From: Osedax fenrisi
Lineage: Eukaryota; Annelida; Polychaeta; Sabellida; Siboglinidae
Assembly (NCBI GenBank): GCA_964019155.1
Contig: OZ025244.1
Span: 19,786,027 to 19,850,026 of the forward strand
Direction: 5' to 3'
DNA length: 64,000 nt
In this document: positions 21,865-33,739 of the stretch, piece after piece
Position numbering within the stretch: position 1 is the stretch's first letter
Layout: every line of letters begins with the position of its first letter
The notes under the pieces: generated by a model
Seen by the model: the letters and a program-made list of their open reading frames with translations, nothing else
What the model was told of the DNA's origin: nothing
Database searches by the model: none
Position numbers and translations under genes: made by a program

Positions 21865-22320
21865 TCAGTACATTTTATTATGTATTTTTTTTATAGAGTA
21901 AAAATCAAGATGACATTTAAAAATTACGTAATAAACTAAAATTAAACTTTTTTCATTTAATTTATACTTGATTTTATTTAATATGGCAATATATTTTGAT
22001 AGTTTTCTTAATATATGGGAAATATGTATTTTCAAATAATAGTGGTTCCAAAACCGATCCTTGTGGAAAACCACAATTAATATCTATCAATGTTGAATTT
22101 GCATCATGAATATTTGCATATTGTTTGTGATTATTTAGGTAACTGATTATTAAATGTAATGCAGTATCCCTAACTCCATATAGGTATAATTTCTTAATAA
22201 GTATTGAATGATATATTGTATAAACTGCCTTTTTGAGATCAATTGAAACAATAGAACATTTATCATGTTTTTCAAATTTACAAATTGTATCAATATAAAA
22301 AATACAAAAAATTCTATATA
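21865..22320 (-). pseudogene. RT fragment, inverted relative to its neighbour
   Basis: The minus strand reads 'VSIDLKKAVYTIYHSILIKK', 'SYLNNHKQY', then 'CGFPQGSVLEPLLF', then jumps to a thumb-like 'LRKLSKYIAILNKIKYKLN'. The YADD part is deleted. This is a jockey-superfamily type RT, with several stops and shifts. Confidence 0.7.
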
Positions 22321-22329
22321 TATATATGT

Positions 22330-23148
22330 ATACCCCAAGGTTTTATTATTGAACCATTACTTTTTTATATTTATTAATGATATGATATTATGTTCTCCAG
22401 ATAATAAATTCATATAATTTTCTTATGATACTAATGTAATTATTAGTGATAAATCATCTAATAATCTAAATTGTAAATTACAATCAGCATGGGATGACAT
22501 TTTTCTATAGTCTCAACTTAATACATTATCCATAAATATAGATAAAACTCATTGTATGTCATTTAAAAATTATATAATATTTAATAAAAATAGAAATAAT
22601 ATATTTTATCTCAAGTACTTCTACAAAATTTCTTGGAATAAATCAAGATACTTGTTTAAATTGGAAATGTCATTTAGGTTATCTTAAAAATAAATTATTA
22701 ACATTTTATGAAATATAAAAATGATTCATACTTTTTAAATACATCAGCCATGATCAAACTATACTATGCTTTATTTTATCAACATTTAATTTACTGTATT
22801 AAAATAGGGGATCATAGTTATTTATCAAACCTAAATAGTATTTATTTAATTCAAAAAATGTTTTAAAAATAATGTTTAATAAACCAAATAATTTTTAAAC
22901 TGTTTCTCTATTTAAGGAAAATATAATATTATCTTTATATTATATTTGTAAGTACATGACTTACAATTACATATATAAAATATTCAATAAATTGTACCAT
23001 CCTATTATTTTAAATAATTTTTCATTGACGTCTAAAACGATTTAATCCCAAGAGTAACTGTTATTTTATTCAATCTTATTTTACATATAATTATAAGAAT
23101 AGTACTTTACTATCACTTGGACTAAGACTTTGGAATGATTTAAGTATA

Positions 23149-23150
<2 letters not shown>
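22330..23150 (+). pseudogene. RT fragment (palm to C-terminus), plus strand
   Basis: Begins 'PQGFIIEPLLFYIY', continues with 'LNTLSINIDKTHCMSFKN' and 'FLGINQDTCLNWKCHL', and ends 'SLGLRLWNDLS' at a (TA)n run. It looks like the same RT family as 21865-22320 but head-to-head with it. Many stops and shifts. Confidence 0.65.
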
Positions 23151-23186
<36 letters not shown>

Positions 23187-23666
23187 AAAGTCCCATTCTT
23201 TATTATTATTCTGTACAAATCTCAAAATAATTTAATACAATATTTAGTTTATTGTAATGCATTTATTTTTTATTTAAATTTTTATTTTATCTATTTAACA
23301 CTACAAATAAGTCATTTTTATATATAAAATGTATTTAATACTTATTTATAAAATACTATTTATATTATATTATTATTGTTATTGTTATTTTGGTGGAGTC
23401 CTTTCATCCAATCCAGAACTTAAATAAAGTGTATTACTTATAACCAATTATTTCTATTATCCCTATGAAGTCGATACCATGTTAAGGAATATATGTTGTA
23501 TGAGACCCAATAATTTTATATACATAATTTTATAATATACATCGGCATACTACCTGCATATCAATATTGTCAGTTTTATAGTATATGTATGTAGAGTTAT
23601 ATACATAGTTATAGTTAACTATATACATTAACTATAGTTATATTTGTTATGTAATAGTTAGTAAAT

Positions 23667-23706
<40 letters not shown>

Positions 23707-23710
23707 GATA

Positions 23711-23968
23711 TATTTATATTTTTTGTTGTGGAAGAAAAAATAGAAAGTATGCAATATTATTTTGAAGCCCTTTAGGAGACAATCATACAATATTTTCCTT
23801 TGTAAATATATTTAAATGCCCTATACTAATTTTTGGTAATTGCCACGAAACCTAAAATGAACACTGATATATATATATATATATATATTTATATTTTTTG
23901 TTGCGGATGAAAAAATAGAAATTATGCAATATTATTTTGAAGCACTTTATGAAACAATCATACTAATC
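23711..23968. repeat. Direct repeat of about 80 bp flanking a hAT end
   Basis: 23711-23790 and 23888-23968 are near-identical ('GAAAAAATAGAAA', 'ATGCAATATTATTTTGAAGC'), separated by the hAT right-end fragment and (TA)n. A tandem duplication of a unit of about 177 bp explains it. Confidence 0.75.
23802..23866. mobile_element. Right-end fragment of the hAT-like family
   Basis: Matches the last 65 bp of the element ending at 21168 with a few substitutions and a shorter T run, again ending in GAACACTG next to (AT)n. No left end is found close by. Confidence 0.65.
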
Positions 23969-24175
23969 TAATAAGTAATAAAAGATAACAGAAGACTAAT
24001 GTAAATTATTCTAATAACTATTATTATATATATAATAATAAGATAATTGTAGGTAAATAGTATAGGCAAATAAAGTAAATACTCACAAATTACTAAAATT
24101 AAAATTAAAATATCATATAAATATATAAATTATTATAGTATACTAAAATACTAGAATATTATATTAAAATGTTAT

Positions 24176-24179
<4 letters not shown>

Positions 24180-24227
<48 letters not shown>
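24180..24227. repeat. (TA)n microsatellite
   Basis: About 48 bp of nearly pure AT dinucleotide. Confidence 0.95.
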
Positions 24228-24231
<4 letters not shown>

Positions 24232-24317
24232 TATATTGTTGTGTTGAGTTAAAACTAATTTTTTAATATTATTCTGGGTTAGATATTATATATTATATAT
24301 TAATCATTTATATTAAT

Positions 24318-24439
24318 TTAACCATGAATATAATGTTTAATAATATGTTCATAATCTTCTGTATGCATACATGCTTCGTAAACTTGTTTTACTTTCAACA
24401 CCGCCCCGGATAATATTTCATTGGAATGCAGCAATTTCC
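24318..24439 (-). CDS. 3' terminal exon of a host gene (unknown function)
   Basis: A TTGTAG acceptor (24440-24445) precedes two bases and 39 codons ending at TAA 24320-24318. The peptide includes 'SNEILSGAVLKVKQVYEACM' and 'HTEDYEHIIKHYIHG'; composition is balanced and GC is well above the flanks. Upstream exons were not resolved; a very short intron just upstream is possible. I do not recognise the family. Confidence 0.45.
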
Positions 24440-24880
24440 CTACAATATAGTTACTACTATGATTCAAATTTATATATTAAATATTAAAGAATAAACAAAT
24501 AATTACACTATAGTTATAGTGGTCACATACTATGTAGTACTATAGTTATATAGTGTTATATCTTAATTATCTGACATATCCATATGCAGACTATAATAAT
24601 AGAGTAAGCTCTCTATTTTTAATTGGTTAACACATTATCCATATTGTTTAATATTCATATTATATTTATTTTATTATATTAAAATAAATATGTTTATATA
24701 TTTTTTTAAAGTATTATTCATTCTTATAATAAAGTTATAGTAGGTAATAATGATTATGTAAATATGGAATATTAGTTACCGATACAAAAGGATAGCACCC
24801 CTTGTAAGAACATGAAAAAGAAATAATAAAAAAAAATGACAATAAAAAACTAAAATGAATGGAAAAAAATGGAAGTAATA
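24440..24880. other. AT-rich stretch, probably intronic
   Basis: Lies upstream (minus strand) of the exon at 24318-24439. It contains repeated ACTATAGTTATA-type motifs; no convincing exon was found. Confidence 0.4.
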
Positions 24881-24899
24881 TACTATATACTATAAGTTG

Positions 24900-27220
24900 A
24901 ACGAATTGCGTAGGTGGTAATACGAATTAAGAGTAATTTAAGTAATTTGAATAATTATATAAAAGAGTTGAGGGATATATAGATTTATGGATAAGAGGAA
25001 AATTCGAATTTGGGTTTTTTTATAGTGTAAGTATTTAATTTGGTAGAAGTAGAAAGAAGTCGGATAGTATACTATCAAAAATGAATCGTATGGATGACCT
25101 GATGATTACTTATAATGGGGAGATTGAGGAAGCTGGAAGGTGATATAATAGATAAAAACAATAATCAATACGATAAATGACAAGTGAATTAATAAGTACA
25201 GAACATGGGGACGAGTACTATTTTTACGGATACATCTAATTCTAAAAATGATAGTTTAATGTTTTTAGAAATATTAGTAATATGGATAGAAAAATATAGA
25301 TCAACATAAAATATTACAACAAGATTAATAACCAATTTGGAAAGTGAAAAACAGTGTTTTTAAGGTAGAAGGAAAGGATATGTAGTTTGTAGTTATGTTA
25401 TGTAGGTTTTTGAGTCATTTTGCAAAAGATAGTTAGATAGAAGCCAGTGTTTAATAAATGAGGTACATGAAATCATATGAGAATCATCTAGAGTGTATAT
25501 AAGGAGGAATGAGTATATTTGTGTATCGTCAAGAGGTGAAAATTCATTACAAAGTTTAATTTTAGGAATATATGTTTAGGATGTTGGAATTCATCCATTT
25601 GATTGCACTACAAATAATTCCAATAATATTTAGTCTATAGATAAGGATAGCATGGCGAAGAGAGTCAAACGCATAATGGAGTTCAAGAAGAACCAGTCAA
25701 TAGTATAAAGAGGTAGATACATTTGAATTGATATTATTTAAAATTTGTAGTAGGTAAATATCAGTTGAGTGGCATTTAGAAAATACACTTTGAAATACAT
25801 TATGTGAGGAGTATAATGATATGAATCTATTTAGTTAATTGATAACGATTCTCTCATGAATTTTACTAATAAAAGAAAGTTGTAAAATAGGACGGTAACA
25901 TAATAGATTAGGATTGGAAAAAGTGTGTTAAGGATAACGTTAATAATACAATGTTAAAAAATGGGTTATTACTATAGTATACAATGGAGAGAGAAGATGA
26001 GAATTTAGTTTAAAAATTAGGGGATATGATACTAGCGAGTATTTTAAAATTATACATATTAATAGAGTAAAATAGAAAGGAGGAAGTATTAAAAAGGATA
26101 TCATAAATGTCATATATTGAGGGAGTAGTAAATGCAGGTAGATATATACTTATCAATTGGTTTACTGATTAATATACAAGGTATGTTATGTTTTAGATGA
26201 ACGGAAATAATGATTGAGTAGGTATATCAGCTTTAACTTTTTTAGAAAAAATATAGAGAATTCATTAAAGCGTTTATTTTTATGAATATATATATTTCAT
26301 ATTTATACCATATATATGGTTTTCATTATATGCATATAGGGGCACCAGGCGTAATAATTTTTCTAGTTTAGTCAAATGTGGCATGAGTATTTGAGGAAAG
26401 GCTATATTTTCACTACTGATATATGATTTGTAGAATTTGCGACGATTAGTAAAATATAGAAGGTTTTCAAAAAAAGTTCGAAGAAACGAAAATTTAGTTT
26501 TACTTAGATATTAGTTTAATTTACAAGATCAGGGGTAAACCATGAGTAATTAGTAAGTAGGGAAATATTCGTAAATATAAGATGGTAATATTTTTCAAGT
26601 AGAAGTTGGAGTGTAGTTTAGTGATTCTGGGATATTGTTTAGGAAACAAATATTTGATACAAATTCAGAGAAGAATAAATGAATATTAATAGATTTAATT
26701 TTTACATAATCAATCAATTTCTCAGATAAAGAAGGAAGTAGATGGAGGATAACTATAAAAGTTATGATGGAATGGTCTGTAAGAATATCAAATTTTGTAT
26801 AATAAATTAAATAATTAAATAAATCGTGAGATCTTTAGAAAATAAGTTAGATAACATACTCAGCAGTATAGGTAGTAAATTTGATGGTTCATGACTAGGA
26901 TGTCATTAAAATACTTAAAACTTGAGAGAGGATATTGGGTAGATTGAAAATTATAACTGAAATCACAAAGGATAGTAATCTAATGTTTAGTGGAGATTGG
27001 AATAATAAAAATGCTATTGTGTATATCATTAAATAACATAATATAATCAGGTTGTTGGGGTCTATAAATAATATAAATAGTAAATGTAATGGTAGTCATG
27101 GAGAACGAAAAGGAAACAGATAGTATAATCTATATACAAAAAGTAGGATGAATGAAAGTAGGTAAATCATGATGTATACAAAATCCTACATATCATACAC
27201 ATCCACGCTAGGGGTGATGA
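24900..27220 (-). pseudogene. CR1-like copy E, old and heavily decayed
   Basis: Read on the minus strand the copy still shows, in order, the endonuclease Gly-rich region (about 27200), a 'SPWF...' stretch (about 26550), 'FQSVFSKCHST' (about 25780, compare 'FQSAFRKGHSTET' in copy B) and 'RIDYCFYLLYHLPAS' (about 25160). Stops and indels are frequent. It belongs to the family of copies B and C. Confidence 0.7.
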
Positions 27221-27221
27221 T

Positions 27222-28440
27222 AATTGTGTTATTCAATTGCCTCATGGTGTGTAGGTGTAGGTGTAGGTGCCTATGTATTATTTTTTTTGTTTTGTTCAAT
27301 ATTACCAAATCTCTCACTATTTAAAAAAACGTATAAAAAAGGTATAAATTATGAATTATAAAAATATATTAATCTCGAATAACCCGATTAAGAGTGATGC
27401 AACATAATGTTTATATTATGTATATTATTGAATCTTAATTTAAGTATATTTTAATACATTTTTTAATTTCTAGGTTTATTACCCACCTATCTGATGTCAA
27501 AATAAAATTTGTCAAAAATGTACATTGGAAAAGATAGGGAAATTAGCATTATATTACATAAATGTGTATTTTCCATGGAAATTATGAATATACATACATT
27601 ATATTTTTAGAACGACTGTAATATATGTAATATTATTAGATTATTTTTTTTAATATTCTAGGATTTTGTGTTACTAATCATTAATATAATTATTGAAAAT
27701 CTTTTGTTTTATCTAAAATTAACTTAAAATTAAATTAAAATAACATTAAATTTAAGTTATAAAAATTGAAGTAATCTTTGAATGGAAAACAAATTTGATT
27801 AGCTTCCTATATAGCTACTAATTGAGATTAATTATGATTGTGTAAAAAAAAATTGGTGTAATGTAATCTCGACAATTTGTTTCGTAGTTTACATGAATTT
27901 TTGTTAAAATGATATTTATATTTATGATATATACTAGAATAATAAAAAAAAAAAATCTAATTATATATTTCATATAAACTACATATATTACAAACATCCA
28001 CAACATATAATACCTGAACATTTATTATTTCTATGGAAAATACACATTTATATAATGTACATACTAATTTTCCGATCTTTTTACATGCAAATTGTTAACC
28101 CCATTCCGATTTTTAAATAAACATCCAAATTAAAAAAATAAAAAGTATGATATACATACCCATATTTACCCTCTTATGACGTAGCAATAATATCCATTAT
28201 GAAACCTATTCTATCATCACACTTACTCCACGCCCATGAGTAAGTATGGGGGGAAACAAATAGTTTTAAACATGTATTATTGAAAAGGGAGAATATAAAG
28301 TGTTATTATATATGATCCATGTTTATGTGATGGCAATTAGCTGATTTAATGTAATTTAATAGTAAAAGGGAATTTTCTCTAATATAGAATATTAATGATA
28401 ACTTCTCCTACTGTAATTTATGTTGAAGTAGAAGTATAAG
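27222..28440. other. AT-rich stretch without recognisable gene
   Basis: A short GTAGGT-type repeat lies near 27250; otherwise A/T-rich DNA. The 67-codon minus-strand frame at 27818-28021 is low complexity and was not accepted. Confidence 0.55.
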
Positions 28441-28790
28441 TTAGTGAGTCATGTGGGAAATAGCCTATTTCAAATAGGTAGGAGATATAATAGTAGATAA
28501 AGATGAATAAGATACATACACAGTTAGTGATTGGGAACTTAAATAGTGACATTTTTACTAGAGGAAAGATTACTGGGTAGTAGATCGGAAGTATTAAATG
28601 GTGTTCAAGGAAGAATTATTAAGTGGGGCTGCAAGTAGAGAAATTAGTATTAAGGGAAATATTACTAGATTAGGGAACGGACAATATAAATATGAGATTG
28701 AAGATTGCCAGTCAATAAGAATAGTTGAAGGAATGGTAATAGTGAAAATGACAAGTCAATAGAATTATATGTAAGATATATATCTAATGA
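28440..28790. other. Purine-rich stretch, unassigned retroelement-like DNA
   Basis: The plus strand is G/A-rich, as in minus-strand CR1 copies of this window, and the minus strand gives short frames such as 'PLILISLLAAPLNNSSL'. It may be another piece of copy E or a separate old copy. Confidence 0.3.
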
Positions 28791-29103
28791 ATGGTATTAA
28801 ATATGGGTTTAGTAGTTTAAAGATTGTTTATAGTTTTAAGGTGTATATATATGGTAAAGGATTTTACCTAATAAACGAATGTTATAAATTAGAGATATTC
28901 TTACATAGAGGTGGGAATATTGTTATATATTTAATATATAAATATAATATAAAATATTACCTATATTATTTTGTATTATATTTTTTCTTTTAGCAAACAT
29001 GTCATTTCGTGAATCATATGTTGCATATTTATTTACATCGCCACATGAATACTCGTAAAAGTTTTGACATGGATGATACTGTTAGTATAGTATAACAATA
29101 ATA

Positions 29104-29107
<4 letters not shown>

Positions 29108-29159
<52 letters not shown>
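29108..29159. repeat. (TA)n microsatellite
   Basis: About 50 bp of AT dinucleotide. Confidence 0.95.
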
Positions 29160-29162
<3 letters not shown>

Positions 29163-29314
29163 AACAAGTAATATTATGTCAATACTAAACTTATATTTTG
29201 TAAGCATTATTATTTTAATATTTAGTATTCAATTATTAAATATGAATTATTGTTATGTTTAAATTAGTAATATTATAGAAGCCACTATATATATAACCAT
29301 ATATATAATTATTA

Positions 29315-29346
<32 letters not shown>

Positions 29347-29484
29347 ATTCAATTTAATTCAATTTAATTTATTACGAATACAAACTATAATACGATAATG
29401 AATTAATAAATAAATATATGTGTGATTATTGATGTTAGCATAAATCGGACATAAATATCATAAATACATAAATGTCGTTTACAT

Positions 29485-29703
29485 TTAAACGTTAATAAAA
29501 ATAAAACATAAATAATGTATTATATATATATATATATATATCATAAGTTTTTGCTGTGTATATTGTGCGTATGTATGTGTATGTATGTCTATAATATATA
29601 CAAACCGAGTTATTAATAAACTTTGACAAGTGTTTACTTGATTCAATACAAGTAGCCGTATGACAGAAGTTATGCATATGTTTGTAAACCTGTTTAGTTC
29701 CAT
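29485..29703 (-). CDS. Possible small open frame (two overlapping frames open)
   Basis: ATG at 29703 begins 72 codons, but a second frame over the same DNA is also open and carries a Cys/His-bearing peptide ('MHNFCHTATCIESS') followed by a GT donor. The 3' part runs into (TA)n. It may contain a host exon; which frame, if any, cannot be decided. Confidence 0.15.
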   Translation of the reverse strand: MELNRFTNICITSVIRLLVLNQVNTCQSLLITRFVYIIDIHTHTYAQYTQQKLMIYIYIYIIHYLCFIFINV

Positions 29704-30759
29704 TCTTGGTATCTATTTGGTATGTTAATAATTATAATATAGCAACAATATTATTATCGCGTTTAAATTATATATTAATTGCCTATAAATCACCATAATA
29801 TTATCATAATTATTATTATTATCAGATATAAATATTTTACGGTTAATTAAAGAATTGAAGCTTATATATAGAGAAATAATACACTGAGAAAGGTATGTAT
29901 GAATAGACCATTAATATACATATATATATATATAGACCAATAAGAGTTATTTAAAATATAAAATTAAATATGTATCATTATTTTTTTCCAAAATATTGTA
30001 TATAATATATTTAACTTTTAAATTTATTTTCTAAATGTATATTAAAATCTATATGGTATATAAATACATATAAATAACTGTTTATATATAGATTTATTAT
30101 TTATTATGTGTTAATTTATCACTAAAATTACATTAATATTATAATAAATAGTATCGATTAATAAGTAAAAAGGTAAATTATTAATAATAATTGGTCGTGT
30201 AACCTAATACGGACACTTTAACAATAAATGGTCTTAACTTTTTATGACTCATTATTTTTATTCAAAAATTACAACATATTAATATTATGTGATTATAGAT
30301 ATTATTGTGATTTTAAAATTTTATTTAATCTTTTAATTCCATATATAACGGGGGTGTCCGTATTCAGTACCCATGTCCGAATACGGACACCCTGTGTTAT
30401 AATACAGACACCCTATATACCTCTAGATAAACTATATATTATTAATGAATCAATCACACAAATTACAATTACGTTATTTAAAATTAATTTTATACAAAAT
30501 ATATTGTAATTTAATTATTTAATAATTTATTTATTTTTATTATATTTTAATTAATAATACAATTTAAGTGTCTAAATAATAATTTTTTTATAATTAGCTT
30601 TATTGGTGGTATTAATATTATAACGCACGCAATTGTTATGAAAATCAGAATTGTTCATACGCTGCGCGCTGATTGGTTATAGGGCGTCCGTATTAAGACA
30701 TTTAGAGTGTCCGTATTAGGAACTTATATGACCTCTAGATATATGCATATAAAACATGC

Positions 30760-32735
30760 ACCAAAACACTTTTAGGCAAGAAAAATAAAATAAGTCTTCC
30801 CACTACAAATCTAGATAAAACACTCTGCACTAGATTTGGTGATTTTTTCTCTGAAAAAGTAGAAAAACGTTGCTATAATCTAGATTTACAACGACAATTA
30901 CTACCAACTGATACGACAATCCTAACTACAACCTGCAAACACACATTTACAGAATTTGAACGACCTACTATAACTGATATCTATAACTTAATTGTTACAG
31001 CAAAGACAACATCTCCTTCTGACCCTATTCCACTGAAAATAACTAAAATACTGGCTTCTACACTAGCTCCCATTTATAAACAGATAATTGATACTTCATT
31101 AATGACTGGTGAAATACCCAATAATTTAAAATACGCAATTATCAATCCTTACTTAAAAAAACCAGATTTAGATGTTGAAGTACTGAGTAATTATAGACCA
31201 GTATCTTAACTTCCATTACTTTCTAAAATTCTAGAAAAAATTGTAAACAAACAAATAATATCATATTTAAATACTTACGACTTACTATACAGAAGACAAA
31301 ATGCATTCCGCAAGAATCACAGTACAGAAACGACACTACTATCACTCTTTGACGACTTATACAAATCACTAGACAGCAACTTACCGATACAACTGATACT
31401 ACTGCACTTATCGCTTTTGACACTATCGACTTTGACATTTTAATAGAAAGACTTAGATCTATCGATATAGGGAAGGTACCTATCAAATGGTTTTCAAATT
31501 TTATCCGGGGTCGGAGTTTTTCTATAAAAATAAACGAAACATTGTCACATCCTTATGCTATTAAATATGGAGTCCCACAGGGTTCCACTCTTTCTCCCAT
31601 ACTATTTTCCATTTATTTACTTCCACTCAACAAACTACTGACTAACTTCCCACACGTGAACTATAATCTTTACGCTGACGACATAGAATTACACGCCCAA
31701 TTCATTCACTCAATTAACTTACAATCATGTTTAACCTCACTGCAAATTTGGCTTACAAAAAATTATTTATTACTAAATCCAACAAAAACTGAACTAATCA
31801 ACTTTATAACCAATTCCACGATCAATACTACAGTTCCACTAATAAATATAAATAACATAAATATAATACCGACTGAAAATACAAAATACTTAGGTTTCCA
31901 CTTTACTAACAAACTCGACTTTACTAAACATATCAGTAAAATGAAACAAACTTCTTCCTTTCATATATATAATTTAAAAAAACTAAGACCATACTTAACC
32001 AAACAAACAGCTATAATTCTATCAAATTCACTGATAATGTCTAGATTTATATACTGTAACTCTTTACTAGCCGGAGAAAACAAAACAGTTACTAAAAATA
32101 TTGACCGATTAGTAAATAGAACTACTAGAATTATTTTTAATCTAAAAAACACAGATTACACTACTAGCATTACGAACTTACGGAAATCACTAAACTGGCT
32201 ACCTACAATTGACAACATCAACATTAAACTACTAACTATACTTTACAAAACTACAAAAACAACTCAACCTCATAATTTACATACTTTACTTCACAAACAA
32301 ACCACTAACAGACAACTGAGACAAACATATAGACTTGACATACCGACTACACGACTACGAAAGTACGGTAACAAACGATTTAGCTGGAGAGGTGCAACTC
32401 TCTGGAATAAACTTCCCCAATCCATACGCAAAGAAGATATCTCAATCACCACTTTCAAATATAAACTCAAGGAGCTATTTAAACGTTCCCCACTAAAATA
32501 CCACATATCTAACCCTCTTTGAAATGTAATCGTGTTATTATATTATTATTATATTATTATATTTAAGAATGTTATTTTATTTTATTATATTATTTTTTAC
32601 GGATGATCGTTAAATCATCCGGGAACCCACACCTGTAAACTGTTCGACAAACAGTAAAACACATTGTAGAATATTATATTAAACTTTGTGTATAAATAAA
32701 TACTATTACTACTACTACTACTACTACTACTACAT
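30760..32735 (+). mobile_element. CR1-like non-LTR retrotransposon, copy D (5'-truncated)
   Basis: Matches copy A from 'ACCAAAACACTTTTAGGC' (30760) to a (CTA)n tail at 32700-32735. The truncation removes ORF1 and most of the endonuclease, as is usual for incomplete target-primed reverse transcription. Confidence 0.9.
30780..32522 (+). pseudogene. ORF2 of copy D: reverse transcriptase
   Basis: The RT palm and thumb are intact from about 31412 to the stop at 32522, with 'YGVPQGSTLSPILFSIYLLP', 'YADDIELHAQF', 'YLGFHFTNKLDFTKHISK' and a C-terminal 'WRGATLWNKLPQSIRKEDIS'. Upstream there is a TAA at 31207-31209 (CAA in copy A) and a 4-nt deletion near 31410 within the 'DLSAAFDT' motif, so the copy is inactive. 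Confidence 0.88.
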
Positions 32736-33102
32736 ATAACTTAATGAATATTTGATAAAAAATATAGAAATTAAAAATACAATTTTTAGAATGCTTTATT
32801 TGTTGATAATATAGTGATATATTTTATATCGATACATTTGTATAATCTTGAGAAGGTTTTAAATTGACATTTTTTTTTCATAAATTTAAAAACGTAATAA
32901 AAAAATCAGTTTATTGGATATATTAGCAATATTTTGTATAATTCAAAAATAAAAAATACTTTTTTAGACTATTTTTATAATTATGAATATGTTATTCATT
33001 AAACATTTTTTTGTAGGATTTATGGTTTCTGAGATACCGAGAGTGTCCGTATTCGGGCACTGTTCGTATTCGGTTACTTTCCCCTACATATATACACACA
33101 CA

Positions 33103-33107
<5 letters not shown>

Positions 33108-33153
<46 letters not shown>
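33108..33153. repeat. (TA)n microsatellite
   Basis: About 46 bp of AT dinucleotide, just outside the right end of the DNA-transposon remnant. Confidence 0.95.
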
Positions 33154-33159
<6 letters not shown>

Positions 33160-33739
33160 CGTTTATATATGTATACTAACTCTCAGTATTTGTTGGTGGC
33201 ATAACTTTTACATTTTTATTTGAAATACCAGTCTTTTTATCTTCCCCGATTATTATATTCGCGGTTAAATATATAACGTATATCAACATTAAACCATTCA
33301 GTATTAACAGTGTCGTTTTCGAACTAGTAGTGATATTGATTATTATGCTTTATCATTTATATTATAAGTTTAAATTAATATGATGTCGATCTCAAAAGTG
33401 TAATATAATATAATAAATATAAATAACTAATAATAATATTATGATATATATATACAATATAATACCACTAGTTTCGACAAACTCATTATATAATAAATTT
33501 CTAAAATATATAAATTGCATTTGATTAAATATTTTGATTTATATTATTTTATTAATTATATTACAGTATTTTTATTATTTATGTATAATGTTTCGTATCC
33601 ACAATTTTTTGTCGCCATAGTATGTGTTCATTTCAACGGGTGGAAATTTGTATATTAGAATTAATTAGTACAAGATTATATATATATTTATATATATTTG
33701 TCATTAATATTTAACTCAATTCCAGAATTCCATAAAAAT

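Larger units (their letters stand above)
30199..33077. mobile_element. DNA-transposon remnant with 'GTGTCCGTATT' repeats, split by CR1-like copy D
   Basis: Left end 30199-30214 and right end 33062-33077 are inverted repeats matching 14 of 16. The core GTCCGTATT recurs in both orientations near 30350, 30385, 30405, 30685, 30711 and 33045, including a 13-bp hairpin at 30352-30390. Copy D occupies the middle (30760-32735). No transposase was seen. Confidence 0.5.

Noticed and set aside
24900..27220. Host gene on the plus strand in the purine-rich region
   Set aside because: The minus strand shows ordered CR1 RT remnants; the purine skew is that of an antisense retroelement.
28787..28993. 68-codon plus-strand frame
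   Set aside because: Low-complexity Tyr/Ile/Lys-rich translation of AT-rich DNA with no second line of evidence.
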